Assembly (NCBI RefSeq): GCF_007988885.1
Contig: NZ_BJUZ01000001.1
Location: forward strand, 1,116,001 to 1,180,000
Direction: 5' to 3'
DNA from: Gluconobacter wancherniae NBRC 103581
GTDB taxonomy: Bacteria; Pseudomonadota; Alphaproteobacteria; Acetobacterales; Acetobacteraceae
Length of the DNA: 64,000 nt
The notes under the pieces were generated by a model. It made no database searches and was not told where the DNA came from. It saw only the letters and a list, made by a program, of their open reading frames with translations. Position numbers and translations under genes: made by a program. The number at the start of each line of letters is the position of its first letter. Positions within the stretch are counted from its first letter, which is position 1. Positions 55,605 through 64,000 of the stretch are shown in pieces.

Positions 55605-55650
55605 ATTGAAGCTCTGATCCCTCTTTTACCAGAGGGATCAGAGCTTCAAT
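55605..55650 (+). terminator. 20-bp perfect hairpin after the helicase gene
   Basis: Perfect 20-bp arms (55605-55624 and 55631-55650) around the loop TTTACC, 50 nt after the stop. The arms begin ATTGAAGCTCTG. There is no long U-tract. The length of the stem is striking for a terminator. Confidence 0.7.
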
Positions 55651-55781
55651 CCAGATATACCTGCATATCAATTTATAAATATTTGTTTTTCATTCATAGA
55701 AAAAACGCATTTTCGAAATTTTCTTTTTTTGGGAGATCAATCCCTTCATTAACGACGAGAACAAAATAAGCTAATATCTTC

Positions 55782-56933
55782 ATGTACCTGAGATCCGGTC
55801 CAAGTCAGATCTCTGGCCATGCAGACAAAAATCATTTCGCCTTGAAGGAAAATTTTCTGACCCTACTGACCTCTTATGGCTGGAACGAAGAGACAGCGTC
55901 AGCTTTCCAGGAATATGCCGGGAGTGAGATGCTTGTCGGTCGCGTCGTAGCGCAACAACGCGGCCTGCTGGGTGTCATCACGGAGACAGGTCTCCTTCAG
56001 GCAGATAGCGCGGGTCGACTGCTCCACACGTCAAATCCACTAGACAGGCCTGCGATAGGAGACTGGGTCGTCTGCTTGCCGCGTCTGGATGAGCAACGTG
56101 CAACCATTCATGCAGTGCTACCTCGAGCAACTTGCTTTGTCCGAAAGGAAGTGGGCAAGAGGACACAATTGCAGGTTATCGCCGCTAATATAGACGTCGC
56201 ATATCTTGTTATGACTATGGGAAGCGATTTCAATCTTTCGCGCCTTGAACGTTATCTGGCTCTCACCAAAGAGAGCCGTGCCAAACCCGTCATTGTGCTG
56301 ACCAAAGCAGATCTGTGCGATGATATTACGCCTATCGTGTCCGCAGTCAGAGACTGTGCTCCGTCAATCGATCTGCAAATTGTGTCTTCTCCAAAAGGAC
56401 TTGGCCTTCAGGAAATAGCCTCTTATCTGGACGGGCACCGCACTGGTGTCATGGTGGGAAGTTCTGGTGCAGGTAAGTCCACCTTACTGAATGCCCTGCT
56501 TAAAACGGAGCATGCTGCCACCGGTGCTGTATCAGCTCATGGCGGGCAGGGGCGTCACACTACAACGCACCGAGAACTCGTCTGCCTTCCATCGGGCGGT
56601 CTGCTCATTGACACGCCGGGTATGCGGGAACTGGGCATGGTCAATGCCAGCGAGGGCCTTGCTGCGGCTTTCGGAGATTTTGCTCTTGAAGTTGAGGCTC
56701 TCGCCCAGGATTGTCGCTTCCGGAATTGCCAGCATGAATCGGAGCCTGGATGCGCTGTCCGCGCCGCTTGTGAGGACGGCAGGCTCGATGAACGACGTTG
56801 GAATAACTGGGTGAAGATGACCCGTGAAATCTCTTTGCAGCAGCAGAAGGGAGATCCTGCAATGCAACGGGAAGCTCGCCGTGAACAACTGCGCCTCAAT
56901 CGCCTCTCACGAAAATCAAAAAGAAATACGTAA
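55782..56933 (+). CDS. rsgA: Small ribosomal subunit biogenesis GTPase
   Basis: A circularly permuted GTPase that checks 30S subunit maturation. It has 383 residues: N-terminal OB-fold (VGRVVAQQRGLLGVITETG), then G4 TKAD before G1 GSSGAGKST, as expected for the permuted order, G3 DTPG, and a C-terminal zinc finger seen as CRFRNCQHESEPGC. The start ATG 55782 lacks a clear site; a later start before the OB-fold is possible. It is convergent with the transglycosylase gene. Confidence 0.94.
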   Translation: MYLRSGPSQISGHADKNHFALKENFLTLLTSYGWNEETASAFQEYAGSEMLVGRVVAQQRGLLGVITETGLLQADSAGRLLHTSNPLDRPAIGDWVVCLPRLDEQRATIHAVLPRATCFVRKEVGKRTQLQVIAANIDVAYLVMTMGSDFNLSRLERYLALTKESRAKPVIVLTKADLCDDITPIVSAVRDCAPSIDLQIVSSPKGLGLQEIASYLDGHRTGVMVGSSGAGKSTLLNALLKTEHAATGAVSAHGGQGRHTTTHRELVCLPSGGLLIDTPGMRELGMVNASEGLAAAFGDFALEVEALAQDCRFRNCQHESEPGCAVRAACEDGRLDERRWNNWVKMTREISLQQQKGDPAMQREARREQLRLNRLSRKSKRNT

Positions 56934-56972
56934 CGTTAAGCAGACAATCATCACACCAAGCATAGAAAACTT

Positions 56973-57725
56973 CTACCTCTGCCATGCAAGCCTGACGGTA
57001 GCAGATCGGTATGAGTTCAGATCACGTCCCGAAATAACGTGGGGCAATCCAGAATTTCCGCTGCTAAAATTATGTCTGATGATACGTGCGGGCGCTGCGT
57101 AGCTGACTGCGTTTGGCGCAAATGGGCGGCTCGCATACCCTCCGCCAAACCCACTCGGGACCTGAACAACAGGCAGGGAGTATGGTGTGGCCGCAGAGGT
57201 GCCGTTCCATACAGCAAGAACGTGCCGTGCATAGTCCTCGCCCAGACCAGGCGTGAGAGAATGATAGGCTGCGACAGCGGCTGGCCACGCATGAGACTGC
57301 GAGAAAAGGCTTGTCAGAAACTGTGCCCCATAACGGGCATTGTTCATCGGATCAAAAGCTTCATCCAAGGAAGCAAAAGCGTCTGGATGATGATGGAGGT
57401 TAATTTGCATACACCCCACATCAATCGAGGTGATACCCTGAGCCTGAAATGCACGGGCAGCAATAATGGCTTCTTCCTTGCTATTATAAAAATAGCCTTG
57501 TCCCTGTGCATTGATCGTCCAGGGCCACGCACCAAAATGCCCGCTTAGAGGATCTCTGCGACCACTTTCCACATGACTGATTGAGACCAGAAGGCGCCCG
57601 GGAATTCCGCGCTGCTGCTCTGCAAGGGCAACGGCCTGCTCACATAACGCTTCCGGCTCTACAGCGCTTGCCACAGAAGTTACAGACGCCCCGACAAGCA
57701 TCATCAAGAAGAATTTCCCGGTCAT
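56973..57725 (-). CDS. Lytic transglycosylase (SLT domain)
   Basis: A periplasmic murein-cleaving enzyme. Signal peptide MTGKFFLMMLVGASVTSVASA, then the SLT fold: SISHVESGRRD with the catalytic glutamate, GAWPWTINAQGQGYFY, GITSIDVGCMQINLHHHP, NNARYGAQFL. GAWPWT and DVGCMQINL place it with the T4SS-type or IalA-related transglycosylases common in alphaproteobacteria. It has 250 residues, with a low-complexity C-terminal tail. It is convergent with rsgA, 39 nt away. Confidence 0.88.
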   Translation of the reverse strand: MTGKFFLMMLVGASVTSVASAVEPEALCEQAVALAEQQRGIPGRLLVSISHVESGRRDPLSGHFGAWPWTINAQGQGYFYNSKEEAIIAARAFQAQGITSIDVGCMQINLHHHPDAFASLDEAFDPMNNARYGAQFLTSLFSQSHAWPAAVAAYHSLTPGLGEDYARHVLAVWNGTSAATPYSLPVVQVPSGFGGGYASRPFAPNAVSYAAPARIIRHNFSSGNSGLPHVISGRDLNSYRSATVRLAWQR

Positions 57726-57777
57726 GACGCAATGTATGACCGGGAAAGATAAAGAAAGAGTTTATGCGCGACCCATC

Positions 57778-59559
57778 TTAATGTTTCAGGGGGGCACAGG
57801 CTTTTTCAAGCCAGCTCTGAACATCTGCATCCACATGGGGTGATACACGACGCTGAACTTCAGCGTGGTAGTCGTTAAGCCATTTGAGTTCGACCTCGTC
57901 CAACAGCTCTACATCAATCAGATTTCTATCGATTGGAGTAAAGCTCAGGACTTCAAATTCAAGAAATGGCTTTGCCGACCCGTGTATAGTGCTCTCCTTC
58001 ACAAGCAGAAGGTTTTCAATTCGGATGCCATATTGGCCGAGCTCGTAGTACCCAGGCTCATTGGAGACAATCATTCCGGGCTGAAGCGCCGTCGGGCGGG
58101 GAGCCGGGGAAATATTCTGCGGTCCTTCATGAACGGACAGATAACTGCCAATTCCGTGGCCTGTACCATGATCGTAATCCAGCCCAGCTTCCCATAGAGC
58201 CGAGCGCGCAAGCGCGTCCAGACGGTAGCCTGGGGTACCAACAGGAAACCGCACGCGGGAAAGCGCAATGTTACCCTTAAGAACTCGTGTAAAAGCCTCA
58301 CGGACGTGCTGAGGGGCCGGGTTCCTACCAACCCAGAGCGTCCGCGTAATGTCAGTCGTACCAAATGGATACTGACCACCACTATCAATCAGATAGACAC
58401 TTCCATCTTCCAGAATACGGTCACGCCCAATTTCAGCACGATAATGCGGATAGGCACCGTTCGGTCCTACTGCAGAAATCGCATCGAAACTCTGCCCTCG
58501 ATACTCCGCGGCAAGAGCGCGAACGCCATCGAGCCTGCTGACAAGATCGGTTTCATGCAGTCCCGTTCCGGATTTTTCTACAGATTGCAGGAAGCGGGCA
58601 AGCGCAACACCATCGAGAGCGTGGGCTCGTCTGGCTCCGTCCTGCTCGACACTGTTTTTGATGGCTTTTGGCAATGTGCAGAGATCGCCACCACAGGATA
58701 CCTGTGCACCAGCATTTTCAAGCGTCGTGGAAAACCAGACGGGTGTCGTCGTCGGGTCAACACGTACGGATTTTCCGGAGAGTGCCGCAAGACGCGCTTC
58801 AAGCTCCGATGGGTGCCGGATGGAGACATCTTCGCCAAGGACACCCGAGACAAGAACTGGGACGCGAACCGGATCTACGAAAAGTTCAGCCTTTCCGCTT
58901 GCATGCAAAATACCGTAGCCATGCACGAGTGGCGTCATGGGCACATCACTGCCACGGATGTTGAGCAGCCAGGCAAGGGAGGTGCAATCAGCAATGATCA
59001 TCGCGTCCTGAGCTGCCTGCTTCAAGGCAGAAGCCAGACGCGCCCGTTTGCTCGCGCTGCTCTCTCCAGCCAGATCATCTGGCTGAACCTGCACAGGTCC
59101 CGCAGGGGCGGCAGGACGATCACTCCAGGCGCTGTCGATCGGATTGATCGCCATGGGAACAAGCTCAACATTTGGAGCTTTCCAGGCATTAAGCATGGAC
59201 TGACTGACAAGGCGGGGATCGTAACCGACTTTCTGGCCCTGAGCATGCGCGGAGAGCCAGTCTGATGCAGGCTCCAGAACAACGTGCCGTCGCTCCCACA
59301 GATCTGCCGGAACCTGTTCTTCCATCTGAACCGTGTAACGTCCATCGGAGAAAACGCAGGCCACAGCGGGCAGAATGATCGCCAGCCCGGCACTTCCCGT
59401 GAAACCCGTAAGCCATGCAAGGCGCTCGGAACAAGGGGCGACATATTCACCAAGATATTCATCGCCGCGCGGGATGATAAAGCCCGCAACACCGAGTGTG
59501 ACGCATGCCTTGCGAACGAGAGCAGGGCGCTCATTCAGCGGAATGGAAGAGAGCTTCAT
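57778..59559 (-). CDS. pepP: Xaa-Pro aminopeptidase (M24B)
   Basis: A dimetal peptidase that removes N-terminal residues before proline. It has 593 residues, matching the long three-domain form (two creatinase-like N domains, then the pita-bread fold). Metal ligands are in YLIDSGGQYPFGTTDITRT (two Asp), DHGTGHGIGSYLSVHEGP (His), NEPGYYE and FLEFEVLSF (two Glu). The start overlaps the GNAT stop by 4 nt, so it is the last gene of a coupled leftward run. The gene symbol is by family only. Confidence 0.9.
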   Translation of the reverse strand: MKLSSIPLNERPALVRKACVTLGVAGFIIPRGDEYLGEYVAPCSERLAWLTGFTGSAGLAIILPAVACVFSDGRYTVQMEEQVPADLWERRHVVLEPASDWLSAHAQGQKVGYDPRLVSQSMLNAWKAPNVELVPMAINPIDSAWSDRPAAPAGPVQVQPDDLAGESSASKRARLASALKQAAQDAMIIADCTSLAWLLNIRGSDVPMTPLVHGYGILHASGKAELFVDPVRVPVLVSGVLGEDVSIRHPSELEARLAALSGKSVRVDPTTTPVWFSTTLENAGAQVSCGGDLCTLPKAIKNSVEQDGARRAHALDGVALARFLQSVEKSGTGLHETDLVSRLDGVRALAAEYRGQSFDAISAVGPNGAYPHYRAEIGRDRILEDGSVYLIDSGGQYPFGTTDITRTLWVGRNPAPQHVREAFTRVLKGNIALSRVRFPVGTPGYRLDALARSALWEAGLDYDHGTGHGIGSYLSVHEGPQNISPAPRPTALQPGMIVSNEPGYYELGQYGIRIENLLLVKESTIHGSAKPFLEFEVLSFTPIDRNLIDVELLDEVELKWLNDYHAEVQRRVSPHVDADVQSWLEKACAPLKH

Positions 59560-60086
59560 GAATTGTCCTTTGCCGTTTCAGATTGCGGGTCGAGAGGGAG
59601 ATACATGAGGTTGAGATCAAGCCAGCGGCCGGATTTTCGTCCAACCCGTGGCAACAGGCCGCCATCCAGAAAACCGGCTTTACGATGCATGGCAACCGAG
59701 GCCTCATTGCCAGCAGTGATGGCCGCAACCATCACCTGAAATCCACCAGATTGCGCCTGTGCAATCAGAGCCGAGAGCAGCTTCTGACCTATGCCGAGCC
59801 TTTGGGCCGCGGGCGCAACGTACACGGAATGTTCGATCGTTCTGGAATAGCCCTCATAGGCACGAAAATGCCCGTAAGAGCCAAACCCCAAGACGGACCC
59901 GGCACTATCGCACGCCACCAGTACCGGAAAGCCATCGGCCCGACGACTTTCAAACCAGTTCCTGCGCGCCTCCAGCGTAAAGGGGCTGTTGAGCCATATC
60001 GCGTCGGTATTTTCGATCGCGTGATTAGTGATTGCCAGAATGGAAGGCAGGTCTCCCAGATTGGCGTCACGGATCGAAATGACCAT
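59556..60086 (-). CDS. GNAT N-acetyltransferase, phosphinothricin acetyltransferase-like
   Basis: A 176-residue acetyl-CoA-dependent acetyltransferase. IRDANLGDLPSILAITNHAI opens the fold as in Pat/MddA proteins, and APAAQRLGIGQKLLSALIAQ has the (Q/R)xxGxG/A CoA loop. ITAGNEASVAMHRKAGF is the typical third motif. The start at ATG 60086 is chosen over an open frame to 60155 because it begins the domain. Natural substrates of relatives include methionine derivatives. It is 4 nt after prmA and overlaps pepP. Confidence 0.85.
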   Translation of the reverse strand: MVISIRDANLGDLPSILAITNHAIENTDAIWLNSPFTLEARRNWFESRRADGFPVLVACDSAGSVLGFGSYGHFRAYEGYSRTIEHSVYVAPAAQRLGIGQKLLSALIAQAQSGGFQVMVAAITAGNEASVAMHRKAGFLDGGLLPRVGRKSGRWLDLNLMYLPLDPQSETAKDNS

Positions 60087-60090
60087 GATG

Positions 60091-60999
60091 TCAGCCGCGT
60101 TTACGGATGATAAGTGTTGCCCAGTCGCCTTCGCGTAGCATTCGCTCCAGCACAAGGCCCTGACGGCGATGGGCCGCCATCACCATGCGTGCCTGACTAT
60201 AGAGCAAACCTGCCAGGATAGCCGTGCCATCCTGCGCAAGGTTGAGTGCCAAAGACTGCGCCATCCGACACAGCGGCCGCGCGAGGATGTTGGCAAATAC
60301 CAGATCATATGGCGCTTTGGCACGCACAGTAGTGGTATTCCAACCATTTCCAAAACGACAATCCAGCATATTGCCCTGACCATTCAGCCGGGCATTGGAT
60401 TTCGCCACCCGTACCGACCAGGGTTCGATATCAACCGCCAGAACAGGCCGATGGAGAAGCTTGGCAGCCGCCATAGCCAGAATGCCGGATCCGCAACCCA
60501 TATCGAGAATTTTTTGCGGATTGCGGTACGCAACCATCTCCAGCGCGCGCAGGCATCCACGGGTTGAGCCATGCTCGCCAGACCCAAAGGCAATGCCTGC
60601 ATCCAGCGTAATGGTCAGGCGCGAATTGTCCGGCGCTCCATGAAGATGCGTGCCACGAATGGCGAAACGCTTGCCGACATCCTGCTGGGGAAAGGCTTCA
60701 TAAGTTCGCGCCAACCAACCCTCAGCCTCCGTTGGAGTACGGTGGAGTTCGGCATCACAACCGGTCACCAGACGCGCAAGAGTGAGAGCATTCTCCAGCT
60801 CTTCTTCCTTACGCCCGATGTCCTTTACGCCTTCGATACGCCAGTATTTCTGCTCATCATCAGCCTCGAAAATACCAACCGTCTCACAGACAGCCATCAG
60901 GACCTGCTCGAACAGCGGGACCAGCGGCTCTTCAACCGTGATGGAAAGGGTTTCAAGTGCACTGGCATGGCGCCTGCCAATGCTGCGGGGTGCCATCAC
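60091..60999 (-). CDS. prmA: Ribosomal protein L11 methyltransferase
   Basis: It trimethylates ribosomal protein L11. It has 302 residues: an N-terminal substrate-recognition domain and the SAM fold with ILDMGCGSGILAMAAAKL, VLAVDIEPWSVRVAKSNARL and VFANILARPLCRMA, the last being the PrmA version of motif IV. GIAFGSGEHGSTRGCLRAL precedes it, as expected. The start overlaps the helicase stop by 4 nt; the stop lies 4 nt before the GNAT gene. Confidence 0.93.
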   Translation of the reverse strand: MMAPRSIGRRHASALETLSITVEEPLVPLFEQVLMAVCETVGIFEADDEQKYWRIEGVKDIGRKEEELENALTLARLVTGCDAELHRTPTEAEGWLARTYEAFPQQDVGKRFAIRGTHLHGAPDNSRLTITLDAGIAFGSGEHGSTRGCLRALEMVAYRNPQKILDMGCGSGILAMAAAKLLHRPVLAVDIEPWSVRVAKSNARLNGQGNMLDCRFGNGWNTTTVRAKAPYDLVFANILARPLCRMAQSLALNLAQDGTAILAGLLYSQARMVMAAHRRQGLVLERMLREGDWATLIIRKRG

Positions 61000-63218
61000 G
61001 ATCTGATCTCCACAAAACTCGCCATGACGCGCTTTACGCCGCCATTTTCAAAATTGACTTCAAGCCTATCGCCTTCAGCCCCCGTCACAACACCCTCACC
61101 GAATTTCGGATGAAAGACTGTTGCACCAACACCAATCGAAGGACCGGATTTCAGTGCCGTGACCTTTGGGCGAGGCGGGCGGAAACCGGATGGTCGGCTA
61201 CTGGTCAGCGGCCCCGTAGCGAACATGGAAGGCGCAGCAGAGGCATGCCTGCGATTTTCGCTGGTTTGCCCACTGACCTCCACATATTCGGCGGGGATTT
61301 CTTCGATGAACCTACTCGGCATCGAGGCCTGCCAGTTGGCGTAGATGCGGCGGCTTGCAGCATGAAGGACGATCGCGCGCTTACGGGCGCGTGTAAGGCC
61401 GACATATGCCAACCTGCGTTCTTCCTCAAGCGCGCGGTTTCCTCCTTCGTCCAGTGAGCGCTGGGAGGGAAAAACGCCTTCCTCCCAACCCGGCAGGAAG
61501 ACGGTGTCAAACTCCAGCCCCTTTGAGCCATGCAGTGTCATCAGGCTGACTTTGTCTTCGGACGTGTCGCCTTCCATGTCCATGACAAGTGCCACATGTT
61601 CCAGAAACTCGGGCAAAGTGCCAAATTCGCCAATCGCGCGCAGCAGTTCACGGATGTTGTCCAGACGACCCGGTGCTTCAACCGATCGGTCATCGCGCCA
61701 CATCTGCAGATAGCCGCTGTCTTCCAACAACTGCTCTACCGCAACGACATGCCCCTCGGTTTCCACAACCGCAAAAGCACGGTCAAATGCGTCCATTAGG
61801 CCTGCGAGTGCTTCCCGAGACTTTCCCTTTAAAGCGCCACCAGAAAGCTGCGAACGTACAGCCGCTGTCAGAGGCCCATTCAGAGAACGTGCCTGCACAT
61901 GGAGTTTCTGCACGGCCACAGCGCCCACGCCTCGCTTGGGTACATTGACGATGCGCTCAAACGCCAGATCATCCGATCCCTGCGCGAGGACCCGCATATA
62001 CGCGAGACAGTCGCGTATTTCAGAACGCTCATAGAACCTCTGCCCACCGACAATCCGGTAAGGAAGGCCCATCATCATCAAGCGCTCTTCAAACGGCCGC
62101 GTCTGAAATCCGGCGCGCATAAGGATGGCGATTTCAGAAAGGGCATGCCCGTTCCCACGGAGACGTTCGACCGCACTGGCAACAACGCGAGCTTCCTCAT
62201 CCGAATCGCGAACGCCAATGATCTGGACCCGCTCTCCCTCAGCATCATCGCGGCCGGGACGAAGGGTTTTGCCCAAACGCCCATCGTTATGCGCGATAAG
62301 TCCTGCGGCAGCGGCGAGGATCTGAACAGTAGAGCGGTAATTCCGCTCAAGGCGTACGACCTGAGCGCCGGGAAAATCTTTCTCAAAGCGAAGAATATTT
62401 TCCACCTCAGCACCACGCCAGGAATAAATCGACTGATCGTCGTCTCCCACGCACGCGATGTTGGATGGACCACTTTCCCGCTTTGCCAAAAGCCTCAGCC
62501 AGAGATACTGGATGGTGTTCGTATCCTGATATTCGTCCACCAGAATGTAGCGAAAAATACGGTGGTACTGAGCGAGTACATTGGGCTGTGTCCGTAAAAT
62601 TTCGGTCACATGCAGCATCAGATCACCGAAATCACAGGTATTCAGCGCTGTAAGGCGTTCCTGATAAGCTCGGTAAATTGCAAGGGCGTGCCCATTTGCA
62701 AAATCGCTGTCTTCGGCAGAAGTCACCCGGTCTGGCGTAAGGCCCCGGTCTTTCCAACGCTGAATGACACCCAACAACTGATTGGGGGGCCAGCGCTTGG
62801 TGTCAATTCGCCACGGCTCCATCACCTGCTTGAGGAGGCGAAGCTGGTCATCCGTGTCGAGAATGGTGAATCCGCTATTGAGCCCTACATATTCGGCATG
62901 CCGGCGCAGCATTCGCGCGCAGATGGCATGAAATGTGCCAAGCCACAGACCTTCCGCAGGCTCCCCCAGAATAGCCCCGACACGCTCACGCATTTCACGC
63001 GCAGCTTTATTGGTGAATGTCACCGCCAGTATCTGGCTCGGGTATGCGCGCCCCGTCAGCAGAAGATGGGCAAATCGCGTGGTCAGGACGCGTGTCTTTC
63101 CCGTTCCGGCTCCGGCAAGAATCAGAAGAGGGCCCTCGGTAATTTCGATGGCACGTCTCTGTTCCGGGTTGAGGCGGACGAGATAGTCGGGAGTGGGGAT
63201 CAGAGGGTCTTGCGGCAC
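60996..63218 (-). CDS. UvrD/PcrA/Rep-type DNA helicase
   Basis: A superfamily 1A 3'-5' DNA helicase for repair and fork rescue. It has 740 residues: Q-region LNPEQRRAIEITEGPLLILA, Walker A GAGTGKT, motif II DEYQDTN, motif III GDDDQSIYSWRGA, motif IV LERNYRS, motif V TLHGSKGLEFDTVF, motif VI VGLTRARK. The C-terminal end, GATVFHPKFGEGVVTGAEG, is the Tudor-like PcrA/UvrD tail that binds RNA polymerase. It leads the coupled run prmA-GNAT-pepP and is divergent from radC, with 27 nt between. Confidence 0.95.
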   Translation of the reverse strand: MPQDPLIPTPDYLVRLNPEQRRAIEITEGPLLILAGAGTGKTRVLTTRFAHLLLTGRAYPSQILAVTFTNKAAREMRERVGAILGEPAEGLWLGTFHAICARMLRRHAEYVGLNSGFTILDTDDQLRLLKQVMEPWRIDTKRWPPNQLLGVIQRWKDRGLTPDRVTSAEDSDFANGHALAIYRAYQERLTALNTCDFGDLMLHVTEILRTQPNVLAQYHRIFRYILVDEYQDTNTIQYLWLRLLAKRESGPSNIACVGDDDQSIYSWRGAEVENILRFEKDFPGAQVVRLERNYRSTVQILAAAAGLIAHNDGRLGKTLRPGRDDAEGERVQIIGVRDSDEEARVVASAVERLRGNGHALSEIAILMRAGFQTRPFEERLMMMGLPYRIVGGQRFYERSEIRDCLAYMRVLAQGSDDLAFERIVNVPKRGVGAVAVQKLHVQARSLNGPLTAAVRSQLSGGALKGKSREALAGLMDAFDRAFAVVETEGHVVAVEQLLEDSGYLQMWRDDRSVEAPGRLDNIRELLRAIGEFGTLPEFLEHVALVMDMEGDTSEDKVSLMTLHGSKGLEFDTVFLPGWEEGVFPSQRSLDEGGNRALEEERRLAYVGLTRARKRAIVLHAASRRIYANWQASMPSRFIEEIPAEYVEVSGQTSENRRHASAAPSMFATGPLTSSRPSGFRPPRPKVTALKSGPSIGVGATVFHPKFGEGVVTGAEGDRLEVNFENGGVKRVMASFVEIRS

Positions 63219-63245
63219 ACTCCCGATATAGAGTGAGATGCGCTC

Positions 63246-63935
63246 ATGGCCAACACGTATCCCCAGATTGATCTTTCACGCGGCACCGGACCGCAGGGGC
63301 ATCGTGCCCGAATGCGTAACCGCGTTCTGACAAATGGTGCGAATTCCCTCGCAGATTATGAGCTTCTGGAAATGCTTCTTTTTCTGGGAATTCCTCGCAA
63401 GGACACCAAGCCTCTCGCGAAGGGACTCATTTCACATTTTGGAAGTCTTATTGAGGTTTTTCGTGCCCCAACACAGAGCCTCCGCGCTGCAGGACTCAAC
63501 GATGATACGATCAGAGCCCTCCGTCTGCCCGGAGTTGCAGCCGAGCGCCTCGCCACAGCCGAGTTCCATACACGCCCGGTTCTGGGAAACTGGGAACAGC
63601 TTCTGGCATATCTGGATGCGGCGATGACAGGCGCAATAAATGGCCAGTTCCGCCTTCTGTACCTCGATAATCGCAATCGTCTTTTGGCAGATGAAGCTGC
63701 TCCGGAGCAAACCGAGCAGACCTCCACGAACCGTCAAATCGCCATCAGGGCGCTTGCCCTACACGCTACAGCTCTTATCGGCTTTCACGTGCGCCCGGGA
63801 AAAGCAGCAAAAACATTTTCACAGGATGCAAGGCTGCTGGATTTTGCCATGCGCCCACTTTCTGTAACCCTGCACGACGTCATGATCGTAGGTGAGGGCC
63901 CCCCTGTAAGCCTTAGGCAGGAGCATCTCCTGTGA
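63246..63935 (+). CDS. radC: RadC-family protein lacking a full JAMM metal site
   Basis: A 229-residue RadC (UPF0758) protein. The N-terminal helix-hairpin-helix part is clear: GTGPQGHRARMRNRVLTNGA, SLADYELLEMLLFLGIPRKD. In the C-terminal domain the family normally has the JAMM signature HNHPSGDP...S...D; here the matching segment is ALIGFHVRPGKAAKT, which keeps one His but has Arg for the second and lacks the Ser. LHDVMIVGEG follows as expected. It is therefore unlikely to be a metal-dependent hydrolase. Its stop overlaps the next start as GTGA. Confidence 0.85.
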   Translation: MANTYPQIDLSRGTGPQGHRARMRNRVLTNGANSLADYELLEMLLFLGIPRKDTKPLAKGLISHFGSLIEVFRAPTQSLRAAGLNDDTIRALRLPGVAAERLATAEFHTRPVLGNWEQLLAYLDAAMTGAINGQFRLLYLDNRNRLLADEAAPEQTEQTSTNRQIAIRALALHATALIGFHVRPGKAAKTFSQDARLLDFAMRPLSVTLHDVMIVGEGPPVSLRQEHLL

Positions 63936-64000
63936 GCACTGAACAGATAAATGATGGATTTGAGGACGGGATGCTGATTATCCATCCTCAACCAGAAACA
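63932..64000 (+). CDS. Start of an unidentified gene
   Basis: A frame opens at GTG 63932, with AGGAG eight bases upstream and a 4-nt overlap with radC, and stays open to the edge (23 codons). It reads VSTEQINDGFEDGMLIIHPQ onward; too short to identify. The overlap implies coupling with radC. Confidence 0.55.
   Translation, partial: MSTEQINDGFEDGMLIIHPQPET

Overview
The window looks like a chromosome segment from an acetic acid bacterium or close relative (Alphaproteobacteria, Acetobacteraceae; inferred). Support comes from moderate GC, the mix of protein families, a C4-type haem gene (hemB) beside glyA, a GatCAB operon, a degenerate RadC, and a remnant that reads like an IS5-family (IS1031-like) transposase. 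I cannot name the genus.

Left part (1-10.8 kb): the 5' end of hemB behind an amino-acid permease, glyA, a translationally coupled pair of N-acyl-amino-acid hydrolases, a DEAD-box helicase, an ELM1-like gene followed by a large unrecognised gene, a decayed acyltransferase, and tRNA-Val(CAC). Next come a small membrane protein, a regulator/SDR divergent pair and a membrane metallophosphoesterase.

Histidine utilisation (14.9-23.8 kb): all five enzymes of the HutF-type route to glutamate are present in three units: hutFG leftward, hutI-(hutC) rightward, hutUH rightward. HutH makes urocanate, HutU imidazolonepropionate, HutI formiminoglutamate, HutF formylglutamate, and HutG releases glutamate. 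Palindromic HutC-like operators sit before hutU and between hutF and hutI. The repressor gene hutC is broken by a stop and a frameshift, and a truncated, frameshifted TonB-dependent receptor follows hutH. A second HutG-like gene lies at 27.9 kb. A decayed lipoprotein, an MFS transporter, a Tat-exported SMP-30 lactonase and a small lipoprotein fill 24-28 kb.

Integrated element (28.87-46.44 kb): about 17.6 kb lies between an intact tRNA-Val(GAC) and a 45-bp exact copy of that tRNA's 3' end. It carries a tyrosine integrase with a MerR-like HTH protein, a trypsin-like protease, a P-loop kinase-like protein, a frameshifted VirB5/TrbJ-like gene with a secreted partner, an AT-rich segment with a 24-bp palindrome and nine phased 10-bp repeats, a 1.5-kb GC-rich hairpin-rich non-coding block, two serine recombinases, a complete type I restriction-modification operon, a toxin-antitoxin locus with a decayed Doc toxin and a palindromic operator, and a replication-type HTH protein. 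This mix suggests a decayed integrated plasmid carrying defence cargo.

Right part (46.4-64 kb): an IS5-like remnant, several small proteins, ruvX, gatCAB, tRNA-Ser(GCT), a DMT transporter, a second DEAD-box helicase, rsgA, a lytic transglycosylase, and a leftward coupled run of UvrD-type helicase, prmA, GNAT acetyltransferase and aminopeptidase P. A radC-like gene lacking the usual JAMM metal ligands and the start of another gene close the window.
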